Assembly: GCA_902825875.1 (NCBI GenBank)
Contig: CADECP010000001.1
Location: 186,001 to 250,000 of the forward strand
From: an uncultured Acidobacteriota bacterium
GTDB lineage: Bacteria > Acidobacteriota > Blastocatellia > RBC074
Length of the DNA: 64,000 bases
Direction: 5' to 3'
The translations under genes and the position numbers were made by a program. This document shows, in pieces, positions 39,129 to 48,259 of this stretch. How positions within the stretch are numbered: the first letter of the stretch is position 1; every line of letters begins with the position of its first letter. Under the pieces are notes generated by a model. The model made no database searches. It was not told the DNA's origin and saw nothing but the letters and a program-made list of their open reading frames with translations.

Positions 39129-39802
39129 TCTTCTTTTGCCTCTTTTGTTTCGAAGTTGTAAGTCTGCCAGCCTTTCTGCCAATCGTAGCTTTCCAAGCCA
39201 GCAAAGTTTTTCTTGTAATCGTAAAACGACGGCCCGCGATAAGCGTAACCTGGGTAATAAAAGCTGCAACCCAATTCGCGGGAATACTGGATTGCTTGCA
39301 AGATCATGAAAATGCCCAGACTACGTTTGGATTCTTCGGGTTCAAACATCGCGTAAACCGAAGAAGTCGAAGTCTGGCCAATGTCTAAAAAACTGATGCC
39401 GATCAAACGGTCGCCGGCAAACACATCAATTTCCTTGTTGGTACAAGGCAGACTCGCCGGCAGGCTGGACATAAAATCGTTAATCGAGTCCGGCACGTTG
39501 TGATCAAATCGTTGTTTGTGACGATTGAAAAGCTGCCGCCTGAAATCATCAATGATCGAAGGGCGAATGACTACTTTCAAATCCTGGTTTCGGCTCAGCG
39601 CACGTTTTTGGCTGCGAGAGGGTTCAAATTCAGACAGCTTGATTCGCAACGGGACGACGGTTTGCGCTCCACCATCGTAATGGGCAATCGAATAGCGAAA
39701 AAAGTATCCGCCGAAATGACGCCAGCCTTGCGCCCAGAGTTTGTCCATCAGCCAGGGGTCAGCGTAATGGCGATAAAATTCTTCGTTGATGAATCGTGTC
39801 AT
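39125..39802 (-). CDS. Arginyl/leucyl-tRNA-protein transferase homologue (Ate/Bpt-like), Cys motif lost
   Basis: 225-aa protein matching the arginine-tRNA-protein transferase layout. The amino part has WRHFGGYFFRYS... VPLRIKLSEFEPSRSQKRALSRNQDL and the carboxyl part has the acyltransferase-like fold SSVYAMFEPEESKRSLGIFMILQAIQYSRELGCSFYYPGY. The conserved Cys-x-x-Cys cluster that normally stands between the FFR and PLR segments is replaced by a stretch without cysteine (HYDGGAQTV). Canonical activity adds Leu or Arg to protein amino termini for N-degron decay. Activity here is uncertain. ATG 39802 is chosen. It is coupled to the downstream oxidoreductase by a 4-base overlap. Confidence 0.78.
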   Translation of the reverse strand: MTRFINEEFYRHYADPWLMDKLWAQGWRHFGGYFFRYSIAHYDGGAQTVVPLRIKLSEFEPSRSQKRALSRNQDLKVVIRPSIIDDFRRQLFNRHKQRFDHNVPDSINDFMSSLPASLPCTNKEIDVFAGDRLIGISFLDIGQTSTSSVYAMFEPEESKRSLGIFMILQAIQYSRELGCSFYYPGYAYRGPSFYDYKKNFAGLESYDWQKGWQTYNFETKEAKEE

Positions 39803-39886
39803 TTGTTGAATAGTGTGAACTGAGTTCGGCGGCGATTGAACCACAGCCGCACGACGATGCCAATTCAACCAAAGGACTTTCAAAAT

Positions 39887-40930
39887 ATGGATCGAAGAAA
39901 TTTTATTTCAACTGTGGCCACAGGTTTGGCTACGTCTGCGTTTACTGTTTCGAATGAAGCTCAATCCAATTCACAGTTGATTCGCCCGCCGCGTTTGAAA
40001 CCCGGCGACACCGTCGGAGTCATCACGCCTTCGACTCCGGCGACGAACCCTGACCGGCTGGCGCTGGTCGAACGCACGATCAAGCATTTTGGCTTGAAGG
40101 TGAAATGGGGCAAACACATAGGCCAAAAGTCAGGCTATTTCGGCAATCCCGTCGAACAACGGTTAGAAGACTTGCACGCTATGTTTCGTGACCCTGAAGT
40201 CAAAGGCGTGTTTCCGATTCAGGGCGGTTACGGCGCTCCGCAATTGCTGGACGGGATTGATTACGACTTGATTCGCCGCAATCCGAAAGTCTTCACCGGT
40301 TACAGCGACATCACGGCGCTGCATCTGGCGATTCACAAACGAACGGGTTTGGTGACTTTTCACGGGCCAAATGTATTTTCGGCGCTGACTGATTACACAC
40401 AAAAGCATTTTCGCAAAGCCGTGTTCGACGCTGCGCCGGTTGGAACGGTGACGAACCCGCCGGAATCGAACACGCTGCGGCCAAAGTATCTGCTGCGGAC
40501 GATTCGACCGGGCAAGGCTACGGGGCGGTTGGTTGGCGGAAACCTGACGCTGATTTCGACTACGATGGGAACTCCTTACGAGATAGACACGCGCGGAGCC
40601 ATTCTGTTTTTGGAAGACATTGGTGAAGAGCCGTACCGTATTGATCGAATGCTGACGCAATTGCGATTGGCAGGGAAGCTGGATCAGGCCGCCGGAATCA
40701 TCTTTGGCGACTGCGTTGGATGTACGCCAAACGATTACAAACCGTTTGTTGCGGCTGGGTTTTCGCTGGGCGAAGTGCTGGATTCGATTTTGGGAGGCTT
40801 GAAAGTGCCGGTGCTTTCAGGGCTGACGATTGGCCACGTCGAAGATCAACTGACCTTGCCGTTGGGCGTGACGGCAATGTTGGACGCGGAGGCAGGCACG
40901 TTGGAAATCAAAGAGTCTGGCGTCAGCTAA
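39887..40930 (+). CDS. LD-carboxypeptidase (S66, LdcA/MccF-like) with Tat-type leader
   Basis: 347-aa serine peptidase. S66 landmarks: RLKPGDTVGVITPSTPA, GVFPIQGGYGAPQLLDGIDYD, nucleophile Ser140 in TGYSDITALH, the Glu region LFLEDIGEEPYRIDRML and the catalytic-His segment LTIGHVEDQLTLPLG. The leader DRRNFISTVATGLATSAF is Tat-like, so it probably acts in the periplasm on L,D bonds of muropeptides, or on microcin C-like toxins. AAAGGA upstream of ATG 39887 supports that start; ATGs at 39836 and 39857 also exist. It is divergent from the arginyl-transferase gene. Confidence 0.92.
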   Translation: MDRRNFISTVATGLATSAFTVSNEAQSNSQLIRPPRLKPGDTVGVITPSTPATNPDRLALVERTIKHFGLKVKWGKHIGQKSGYFGNPVEQRLEDLHAMFRDPEVKGVFPIQGGYGAPQLLDGIDYDLIRRNPKVFTGYSDITALHLAIHKRTGLVTFHGPNVFSALTDYTQKHFRKAVFDAAPVGTVTNPPESNTLRPKYLLRTIRPGKATGRLVGGNLTLISTTMGTPYEIDTRGAILFLEDIGEEPYRIDRMLTQLRLAGKLDQAAGIIFGDCVGCTPNDYKPFVAAGFSLGEVLDSILGGLKVPVLSGLTIGHVEDQLTLPLGVTAMLDAEAGTLEIKESGVS

Positions 40931-40937
40931 AAACTGA

Positions 40938-40962
40938 AGCGAGACGTTGTTTACGTCTCGCT
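40938..40962. terminator. Short hairpin between convergent genes
   Basis: 10-bp arms (40938-40947 / 40953-40962, AGCGAGACGT and complement) with a TGTTT loop. It overlaps the last codons of the LOG gene and follows the carboxypeptidase stop. Possible bidirectional terminator. Confidence 0.55.
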
Positions 40963-41547
40963 CATTTCAATCCATTTCACGATTCCTTCCAACGGTTGGT
41001 AGCCGAATAGTTTTTCGAGCAAGGCTTCAGCGTTTGAGGCCACGACGATCAAGTCGCGGTAACGCGGCAGGATGAAGCCTTCTTCAACGGCGCGGTCAAT
41101 CATCGCCAACAGCGGATTGTAATAACCGGCGACGTTCAGCAAGCCAATCGGTTTTTGATGAATGCCGAGTTGCCCCCAAGTGATGATTTCCAGCAGTTCC
41201 TCAAACGTGCCGAACCCGCCCGGCATGGCGATAAATGCATCGGATAAATCCGCCATCATCGCTTTACGTTCGTGCATGGTGTTGACCACGCGCATTTCGA
41301 CAGCCGGGTGAGCGCGTTCTTTGGTCGCCAGTGCATAAGGAATGATGCCAATCACTTGGCCCTTTGAAGCGATGACGGCATCGGCGACGGTTCCCATCAA
41401 CCCGATTCCGCCTGCACCGAAAACTAACCCGATATTGTTGGTCGCCATTGTCTGACCGAGTGCGCGTGCCTGTTCCGCATAAACTTCCTGTTTGCCGCTG
41501 CTCGATCCGCAAAAAACGCAAATTCGTTTGATCTTTTTTGTGTTCAT
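40951..41547 (-). CDS. LOG family protein (TIGR00730, nucleotide 5'-monophosphate phosphoribohydrolase-like)
   Basis: 198-aa Rossmann-like enzyme. RICVFCGSSSG opens the nucleotide-binding fold, LVFGAGGIGLMGTVADA follows, and the hallmark PGGFGTFEELLEIITWGQLG contains the catalytic Glu-Glu. Family members cleave cytokinin riboside monophosphates or other nucleotide monophosphates to base plus ribose-5-phosphate. In bacteria the physiological substrate is often AMP-like. Single gene, convergent with the LD-carboxypeptidase gene. Confidence 0.94.
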   Translation of the reverse strand: MNTKKIKRICVFCGSSSGKQEVYAEQARALGQTMATNNIGLVFGAGGIGLMGTVADAVIASKGQVIGIIPYALATKERAHPAVEMRVVNTMHERKAMMADLSDAFIAMPGGFGTFEELLEIITWGQLGIHQKPIGLLNVAGYYNPLLAMIDRAVEEGFILPRYRDLIVVASNAEALLEKLFGYQPLEGIVKWIEMSET

Positions 41548-41750
41548 TCGCCAGCTTATTCTCCCGAAAAAGTTCTTCTTTTTGAGCTTACTCCAAGCCG
41601 CAGCAGAAAACTACAACCCATTTTTGGCGCTGATTTTGCAGCAACACCGCCTGCTTGATTAATGAGAAACCATCGTTTACTTTGCCCGCCTGTTGCCTAC
41701 GCAGTCGCGATTGCGACAACTTCACCGAAAGATTCCAGAGGTTTTTATCA

Positions 41751-43109
41751 ATGAGCAAAACGAAGACCACGCCCAAGGGCAAAGCTCCTGTGGTTCAACC
41801 CGACAAGAGCAAACGCAAGTTTGTCATTTTGGGATTGGGCGGAGTGGGAGCGTTGGCCGTCGGCGCTGTCGGGTACAACGCCGGATGGTTTGGAGACGGT
41901 TCGACCGCTACGCCTGCGGTTTCACCCACGCCAAATTTGGCAACGGGCAAACCGTTGCCGCCGATCACGCTGGAAGCGAATTACCAAAACGCCGTGCGCG
42001 CCGCCGATGAATTTGTCAGCCATTTCGCGCGCGAATTGAACAACGCTTCGGCGCTTATTCACTGCATTCGCGCGTTCGGCAAAAACTTCAAATTGAATGA
42101 CGGAACGCTGGCGGTGGATTACGTTTGTTCTCGCTTTGCGGCTGAAACTGTCGTGAACGGCAAACGATACGTGTATTTTTCGCGTGAAGCCGAAGTCCAC
42201 CAGAACAGTTTTCTGAAAACCTTTCTGGAAGCAGGCGTCAGTCTGGATCAACCCATTACGGTTGGAGGCAATCGTTACACGTTGCGTGATCTGGGCGAAA
42301 GCGCCAAAGCCCTGTTTCGGTTCGATCCGCAGAATTTTGACCGATATGAACCTAGTTTGCTGGGACAGCATCTGCCTTGGGGACTGATTGCTTTTTCGAT
42401 TATGGTTCCGTCGTCGCAGCCAACATGGACAAATGCCTACGGTGAAACCATCAACCTGTCGGACGTGATTGATAAAACGCTGAACGTTTATGAAGGTATG
42501 TGCGAGGAAATTCATGACACGGTTGCCAACGGCGAAGTTGAATCCCTGGTATTTCGGCAAGCGATTGCCAAATACAGTTGCGCGGGAATGCACAACGTTT
42601 ACAGCTATTTTTCGTGCTTGAAGCAAGGTTATAAAGAAAACAATCTACAACTTCGGCTCACCAGACTGATGGACAATGTGTTGTTGCGCTTGAAAGGCGA
42701 TTCGGCAGCGATTGATTTCGAAGCCAACGCAGCCAAGGCCGATCCGACTTTGATCAACCGTCTGGCTGTCGAAGGACAGGGTGGCAGAATCGCTTCGCGC
42801 GGGCCGGCGCCAGCCAACACGCTGGAAGTGATGCGATACCGGTTCCAGATCAGAATGTTGGGGCACGCCCTGGAAGCGATTAACTATGCGTTGTTGCATA
42901 AACTTTTCACGCTGACTCCGGTTCAAAAAGGTCGCCTGGCGGCTGGCGAACAACTGCTTTACGAATATCTGGTCAAGCTGCGAGCCACCGATATGCAGCC
43001 GCACATGTTCTGGCACAGCAAATCGGTCAGCGACATGGTAATTGCCGTCGCTCACGCTTCGCGGGCGATGAAACTGCTGACGCCGCAAAACCCGGATACG
43101 GTAGCGTGA
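41751..43109 (+). CDS. Membrane-anchored hypothetical protein
   Basis: 452-aa protein that I do not recognise. A basic Lys-rich amino end (KTKTTPKGKAPVVQPDKSKRK) precedes one membrane helix at about residues 24-45 (VILGLGGVGALAVGAVGYNAG) and a Pro/Thr linker. The large, mostly helical extracytoplasmic domain has clusters such as NASALIHCIRAFGKNF, LDVYEGMCEEIHDTVANGEVES-like helices and YSCAGMHNVYSYFSCLKQGY. Several His/Glu/Cys residues could bind metal, but no known motif stands out. Start 41751 is the natural ATG; the frame runs openly to 41655. A HEAT-repeat secreted protein follows 43 bases downstream. Confidence 0.65.
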   Translation: MSKTKTTPKGKAPVVQPDKSKRKFVILGLGGVGALAVGAVGYNAGWFGDGSTATPAVSPTPNLATGKPLPPITLEANYQNAVRAADEFVSHFARELNNASALIHCIRAFGKNFKLNDGTLAVDYVCSRFAAETVVNGKRYVYFSREAEVHQNSFLKTFLEAGVSLDQPITVGGNRYTLRDLGESAKALFRFDPQNFDRYEPSLLGQHLPWGLIAFSIMVPSSQPTWTNAYGETINLSDVIDKTLNVYEGMCEEIHDTVANGEVESLVFRQAIAKYSCAGMHNVYSYFSCLKQGYKENNLQLRLTRLMDNVLLRLKGDSAAIDFEANAAKADPTLINRLAVEGQGGRIASRGPAPANTLEVMRYRFQIRMLGHALEAINYALLHKLFTLTPVQKGRLAAGEQLLYEYLVKLRATDMQPHMFWHSKSVSDMVIAVAHASRAMKLLTPQNPDTVA

Positions 43110-43152
43110 TCTTGAATCGTCGGGAGCCTGAAGACAGTGGACGGTAAATCTT

Positions 43153-44007
43153 ATGAATCGTTTTGATCGCTACAAAATAATTTTGATTGGGTGTTTGTCG
43201 GTTTGGCTTTGGTCAGGCGTCGCTTGCGCGAAAGCTCAGTCAACGCCGGTCAAATCGTTGCCGATTTACGAACCTTGTCAGTCGCTGGCAACAGGAACCG
43301 CTGCCGATGATGCCGTCGCCAAAGCCGTTGCCGCGTTGAAAAGCCAGGACGCCAAAGCGCGTATTCAGGCGGCGCAACAACTCAGTCAGGCTTGTGACAA
43401 ACGCGCAGTGGATCCGCTGCTTGATTTGCTGGGCGACAAAGAAACTGCCGTTCGGGTCGCCGCTGCCGAAGCGTTGGGAAAACTTGGCGATCAGGATTCG
43501 GTTCAACCGATGATTGACATGCTTGGTGACCAAGCTTTTGAAGTGAAACGAGCGATGGTCAGTGCGCTGGCTTCATTTCCCGGCTTCAAAGGGCGCAATG
43601 CTGTCGTCAATCAAGTTGCTAATCCGAGCGGAGCCGACATCTCTGAAGACGAAGATATGCGATTGCGCTGTGCGGCAATTTTGACGGCTTGCCAGTTGAA
43701 AGATGTCAGCCATTCACGCAAGTCCATTCTGTTTTTGTTCGACTTTCTCAGCAGTAAACACGCCAACATACGTGCGCTGGCCGAACAGACGATGCTGGAA
43801 TTGAAAAACACTCGCAACGGCCAGACGGAAATGATGGCCATTATGAAACAGAGCAACAATCCTGTGTTGCGTCGCTGGGCGGCAACCTGGATCGGCAAAA
43901 TTGGCTTCACTGGCGCACGCGAAGCTTTGCAGGAAGCGGCCACCAACGATTCCGATGCGGAAGTAAAACGGCTTGCGACTGAATCGTTGAAGCAGGTTCC
44001 GCAATGA
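43153..44007 (+). CDS. Exported HEAT-repeat protein
   Basis: 284-aa protein with a signal peptide (about residues 1-29, cut near AKA or AQS). PBS-lyase-type HEAT repeats follow from about residue 55 to the end: [70 protein letters not shown] and [16 protein letters not shown] terminal helices. It is probably a periplasmic binding scaffold. It follows the 452-aa unknown protein by 43 bases and precedes sucD by 118 bases, so the pair may form one transcript. Confidence 0.82.
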   Translation: MNRFDRYKIILIGCLSVWLWSGVACAKAQSTPVKSLPIYEPCQSLATGTAADDAVAKAVAALKSQDAKARIQAAQQLSQACDKRAVDPLLDLLGDKETAVRVAAAEALGKLGDQDSVQPMIDMLGDQAFEVKRAMVSALASFPGFKGRNAVVNQVANPSGADISEDEDMRLRCAAILTACQLKDVSHSRKSILFLFDFLSSKHANIRALAEQTMLELKNTRNGQTEMMAIMKQSNNPVLRRWAATWIGKIGFTGAREALQEAATNDSDAEVKRLATESLKQVPQ

Positions 44008-44125
44008 CGTGTCGAAGTTTTGGCAGCGTGAAATCGCTGTGTTATGCTGCGCCCTCTTTCAAATCACTTCAAAATCTAAAGCAGAGCAGGCAGCCAGCTT
44101 GATCTGTTCATTCGGAGGAACCGCT

Positions 44126-44995
44126 TTGAGCGTTCTGGTTGATAAAAATTCTCGTCTTATTGTTCAAGGTCTTACTGGTAAGGAAGGAACTTTTCACGCG
44201 CTGCAAATGCGCGATTACGGAACCAACATCGTTGGCGGCGTGACGCCCGGCAAAGGCGGCACCACTCACGAAGGCTTTCCGGTTTTCAACACCGTCGCCG
44301 ACGCGGTCAAACAGGCTGGCGCGAATGCGACGGTGATTTACGTTCCGCCGCCGTTTGCCGCCGACGCGATTATGGAAGCTGCCGCGGCAGGCGTTGATTT
44401 GATCGTCTGCATCACCGAAGGAATTCCTGCGCTGGATATGGTCAAGGCATTTCATTACGTTCAGGCGCGCGGAGTTCGTTTGATCGGCCCGAATTGCCCC
44501 GGCGTGATTTCTCCCGGCAAGTGCAAAGTCGGCATTATGCCTGCGCGCATACATCTGGAAGGCCGCGTCGGCGTCGTTTCCCGTTCCGGCACGTTGACTT
44601 ATGAAGCCGTCGGGCAACTGACGGCGCTTGGCATCGGTCAATCCACTTGCATCGGCATTGGCGGCGATCCGGTTATCGGCACGACTCAAAAAGACGCTGT
44701 CGAATTGTTCAACAACGACCCGGACACCGACGCCATAGTGATGATCGGCGAAATCGGCGGCAGCGCCGAAGAAGAAGCCGCTGAATACATCAAAGCCAAC
44801 GTCAAAAAACCTGTTGTCGGATTCATTTGCGGCCAGACGGCTCCTCCGGGACGACGTATGGGGCACGCCGGAGCCATCATTTCCGGCGGCAAAGGAACCG
44901 CAGATGAAAAAATGAAAGCCATGACCGCCGCCGGCATTCATGTCGTCAAAAGCCCTGCCGACATTGGAGCCAAGGTCAAAGAGGTTTTGAATTAG
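44126..44995 (+). CDS. sucD: Succinate-CoA ligase, alpha subunit
   Basis: 289-aa TCA-cycle enzyme subunit that binds CoA and carries the phosphohistidine. Landmarks: [38 protein letters not shown] (CoA-binding domain), [30 protein letters not shown], and the active-site [18 protein letters not shown], where the His after MG is phosphorylated. The start is TTG at 44126, supported by GGAGG seven bases upstream and the length normal for the family. The longer frame to 44009 adds unrelated residues. No sucC lies next to it in this window, which is unusual because sucCD are commonly adjacent. Confidence 0.93.
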   Translation: MSVLVDKNSRLIVQGLTGKEGTFHALQMRDYGTNIVGGVTPGKGGTTHEGFPVFNTVADAVKQAGANATVIYVPPPFAADAIMEAAAAGVDLIVCITEGIPALDMVKAFHYVQARGVRLIGPNCPGVISPGKCKVGIMPARIHLEGRVGVVSRSGTLTYEAVGQLTALGIGQSTCIGIGGDPVIGTTQKDAVELFNNDPDTDAIVMIGEIGGSAEEEAAEYIKANVKKPVVGFICGQTAPPGRRMGHAGAIISGGKGTADEKMKAMTAAGIHVVKSPADIGAKVKEVLN

Positions 44996-45026
44996 CGCCG
45001 ATTACATCCGAAGTTCATCTGTCTTT

Positions 45027-45674
45027 TCAGTTTTCAATTTCAACCGCACAGCTTGAAGGCGACGGTATATCGTTGTAGTTGCCCATATAGTAGATTTCCC
45101 ATTCATCGTCTGTAGACGCTTTTGAAACTATTACTGAGATACTGATCGCCTTTTTTCTATTATTGCTTCTTGCGGTTACCAATAAATCGCAAATCAAGAC
45201 GGCTCGTGTGTCGGTTGGCTGGCTAGCTTTGATATTGCAGAGCTGTACCCCGCTATAGGCTTTCCATTCGTTCTGTAATTGCTCAATGCTTTTATTCCTT
45301 CTCAGTTCGGGAGCAAGCATTTCCAACGCCTTAAAATAGTTGCCAATGCGAATATTGTTGTAATAGCTCCTTACCACTGAAACAGGCGTTTGAGTATTAT
45401 CCAGATAATCGCTGTAAACCCAGAACCCTGCAATGGAAAGGAAGAGTAGGGACCCTATTCCCCATCCGTATATTTTGTAACCTTTGCCTTCCGCTGGTTT
45501 CTCCCAATCAACCAAACCGGAAAAGCCTTGGTTCATTCGCTTTTCTTTTTCCGTCTTCCAAGCAAAAAACCATCTGATGGCGTTGAAAATTGACGAAATA
45601 ATTGTCCCGAATTTAGCTATTACATAGCCATATTGCGAGAATGTGCCGAGGATGTAGTCAAAAATAAATCTCAT
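45027..45674 (-). CDS. Small membrane protein with NTF2-like-looking domain
   Basis: 215-aa protein of unknown function. The amino part holds a hydrophobic or amphipathic stretch (about residues 5-40). A clear membrane helix lies at about 70-92 (GIGSLLFLSIAGFWVYSDYL). The extracytoplasmic part (about 95-215) reads like a lumazine/NTF2-like fold: VVRSYYNNIRIGNYFKALEMLAPELRRNKS, then strands around VLICDLLVTARS and WEIYYMGNY. The DNA is visibly AT-richer than its neighbours, which hints at recent acquisition. ATG 45674 follows AGGGGTG. Confidence 0.6.
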   Translation of the reverse strand: MRFIFDYILGTFSQYGYVIAKFGTIISSIFNAIRWFFAWKTEKEKRMNQGFSGLVDWEKPAEGKGYKIYGWGIGSLLFLSIAGFWVYSDYLDNTQTPVSVVRSYYNNIRIGNYFKALEMLAPELRRNKSIEQLQNEWKAYSGVQLCNIKASQPTDTRAVLICDLLVTARSNNRKKAISISVIVSKASTDDEWEIYYMGNYNDIPSPSSCAVEIEN

Positions 45675-45837
45675 AATCACCCCTATGACAAACCACTGAT
45701 TTGAGACATGGATATTGGTTGAGTGTTGGCTATTTCCGAACGCTGCTCTGTTTTGAAAGAGCCAAGTTTAAGGATGATCCGGCCAACAGCATTTTGTGTT
45801 GTTGACCGGAGCTTGGCCTAAAGCATTTTGGTTTTGG

Positions 45838-47943
45838 TTAGTCTTCTTCTTCTTTCCGCACACGCCCTTCGGCCATCGCGTCTTGAACGATCTTTTGCGA
45901 GATGTGAGCGGGTGCTTCGTCGTAGTGAGAAAACTCCATGTGATAGGAGCCGCGCGCACTGGTGATCGAATTCAGCGTCTGCGGATAAGTCAACATTTCA
46001 GACATCGGAACTTCAGCTTTGACGATCTGGTTGTTGCCTTTGGAATCCATGCCCTGAATGCGGCCACGCCGGGAATTCAAGTCGCCCATAATGTCTCCGG
46101 CGCATTCTTGCGGAACGACGACTTCCACTTTCATGACCGGTTCCAATAAAGTCGGGCGAGCTTTTTCGATCATCGCTTTGAAGGCTTTGCGGCCTGCCAT
46201 CTGGAACGACAGGTCGTCGGAATCCACATTGTGATAAGAGCCGTCAATCAGTTCGACGCGGAAATCCACCAGAGGATAACCGGCCAAAGCGCCACGAACG
46301 GCAGAGTCTCTAATTCCTTTTTCCACAGCCGGGCGATAGTTCTGCGGAATTGCTCCGCCGAAAATTTTGTCCACGAACTCGAATCCGCCGCCGCGCGGCA
46401 ACGGTTCGAATATGCACTTGCAATCGCCGAACTGGCCGCGACCGCCGGTTTGTTTCTTGTGACGGCCCTGAACTTCGACGCGCGATTTGATTGTTTCGCG
46501 GTAAGGAACTTTCGGCTGATGCAACGTCACTTCTACGTGATAGCGGTTTTTGAGCTTGGCGACCACGGTTTCTATGTGTTGTTGGCTGCTGCCGCCAAGC
46601 TCGAATTCTTTGGTTTCGGCGTTGCGCGTGTAATGCAACAGCGGGTCTTCTTCCACCAGTTTGTGAATCGCGCCGGACAGTTTGTCTTCATCGGCGCGGG
46701 ATTTCGGTTCGATGGCGAAATGGATGGCGGCTTCGGGGTATTTAACTTGGTCATAAAAAATCTGCGAAGCCTTGTCGGCCAGAGTGTCGCCTGTCGTGGT
46801 GTCTTTCAACTTGGTGACGGCGATGATGTCGCCAGCGTGAGCTTCGGTGATTTTCTCCAGCGCCTTGCCTTGCATAACGTGCAATGGGCCAAGCCGTTCC
46901 GCCGAACTCTTGCTAACGTTTTGCAGCGTCGCATCGGATTTCACCACGCCTGACCAGATTTTCAAGACCGTGATCTTGCCGAAATTTTCTACTACGGTGC
47001 GGAAGACATACGCCGCAGGGAATTCGCTGTCACCGACGTTTCGCACCACGTCGTCAGAGGCCGGATCAACTCCGGCGTGAGCTTTAACGCCGCCCAGATC
47101 AGACGGGTTCGGTGCGTAATCAACAACAGCATCCAGCAAAGTCGTAATGCCGATCATATTCGCTGACGACACGGCAAACACCGGCGTCAGGTTTTTGTTG
47201 ATGATCGCTTTTCTCAATCCGTTCAAGAATTCTTCGTCGGTCAACGTGCCTGCATCGAAAAAATGCTCCATCAGGGAATCGTCGGATTCGGCGACGGCTT
47301 CGATCAATCGCTCGTGAGTTTCGTCAATGTATCCGCGCCCATCATCCGGGATGGGGATTTCTTTCGGTTTGCCGTTGGCATCGAACTCGTACGCTTTCAT
47401 GTGAATGACATCCACCACGCCACGAAAGTTTTTCTCAGTGCCGATGGGCAAGGTCAGCGGAATGCAGCTATTGCCGAAAGTTTCGCGCAACGAGTTATAG
47501 ACCGTGCCGAAATCCGCGCGCTCTTTGTCCAGTTTGTTGACCACGATGAAGCGCGGACGGGCGCGGTTGAGTTCGTCGGCATATTCCCAAGCCTTTTCAG
47601 TCTGCACTCCAACGCCTGTCACGCCATCCACGACAAACATCGCGGTTTCGCAAACTCTGAGCGCCGGGCGAGCATGCGCGATGAACGCAGCGTAACCGGG
47701 TGAATCAACGAAATTGATTTTCGCTCCTTTGTGTTCGGTGTAGGCAGTAGAAAGATTGAGGCTGATTTTGCGGGCAATTTCCTCTTCGTCGTAATCGGTG
47801 GTGGTGGTTCCATCATCAACTTTTCCCAGGCGATTGGTAACGCCAGTCGCAAATAGCATTGCGGCGACGAGGGAGGTTTTCCCAGCGTCGCCGTGACCTA
47901 CAATGCCCAGGTTTCTGATCTCCTGTGTCGAATAAACTTTCAT
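45838..47943 (-). CDS. Elongation factor G-like GTPase (FusA2 type)
   Basis: 701-aa translational GTPase paralogue. G1 is GHGDAGKTS (residues 16-24), G3 is VDSPGY with Tyr where translocating EF-G has the catalytic His, and G4 is NKLD. Domains II-V are all present (GRGQFGDCKCIFEPLPRGGGFEFVDKIFGGAIP in domain IV; GDIMGDLNSRRGRIQGM in domain V). DxPGY and the absence of ribosomal-protein genes around it identify the FusA2/EF-G-like branch and not the main fusA. Its role is unclear (ribosome-associated, possibly stress related). AAAGGAG precedes the ATG. Confidence 0.9.
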   Translation of the reverse strand: MKVYSTQEIRNLGIVGHGDAGKTSLVAAMLFATGVTNRLGKVDDGTTTTDYDEEEIARKISLNLSTAYTEHKGAKINFVDSPGYAAFIAHARPALRVCETAMFVVDGVTGVGVQTEKAWEYADELNRARPRFIVVNKLDKERADFGTVYNSLRETFGNSCIPLTLPIGTEKNFRGVVDVIHMKAYEFDANGKPKEIPIPDDGRGYIDETHERLIEAVAESDDSLMEHFFDAGTLTDEEFLNGLRKAIINKNLTPVFAVSSANMIGITTLLDAVVDYAPNPSDLGGVKAHAGVDPASDDVVRNVGDSEFPAAYVFRTVVENFGKITVLKIWSGVVKSDATLQNVSKSSAERLGPLHVMQGKALEKITEAHAGDIIAVTKLKDTTTGDTLADKASQIFYDQVKYPEAAIHFAIEPKSRADEDKLSGAIHKLVEEDPLLHYTRNAETKEFELGGSSQQHIETVVAKLKNRYHVEVTLHQPKVPYRETIKSRVEVQGRHKKQTGGRGQFGDCKCIFEPLPRGGGFEFVDKIFGGAIPQNYRPAVEKGIRDSAVRGALAGYPLVDFRVELIDGSYHNVDSDDLSFQMAGRKAFKAMIEKARPTLLEPVMKVEVVVPQECAGDIMGDLNSRRGRIQGMDSKGNNQIVKAEVPMSEMLTYPQTLNSITSARGSYHMEFSHYDEAPAHISQKIVQDAMAEGRVRKEEED

Positions 47944-48259
47944 GGACTTCTCTCCTTTTGAAAGATGGACTCAAGTTGCGAGTTCAAGTTGTGGATAGGA
48001 AGCGTTCGTGGCGGTGAACGCTCTGTGTCTTCTGCGTTTCGGGCGCATACTAAATCAAAAATTTGGGGATTGGAACAGATCGAAACCGTCCGAATTTTTT
48101 TTGAAACTAAGACCCTTGGGCAACGTCTAACTCACCGCGATCAGTCATCGCATTTCAAACAATCAATCAACATTTTGACAAAAACAACGACGACGAAAGA
48201 TGTAGCCGGAGTTTCACGGATTCACTATTCGTCGCTTTCCATTTCAAGGAGTGAAAATC
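47944..48259. other. Divergent intergenic region
   Basis: 316 bases between the EF-G-like gene (minus) and the 80-aa ORFan (plus). No gene is supported. A TTGACA hexamer at 48175-48180 is a possible -35 for the ORFan, but the hexamer 17 bases on is a poor -10. Confidence 0.4.

Noticed and set aside
44009..44125. Longer SucD start
   Set aside because: Upstream residues are unlike SucD, and the TTG at 44126 with GGAGG gives the normal family length.
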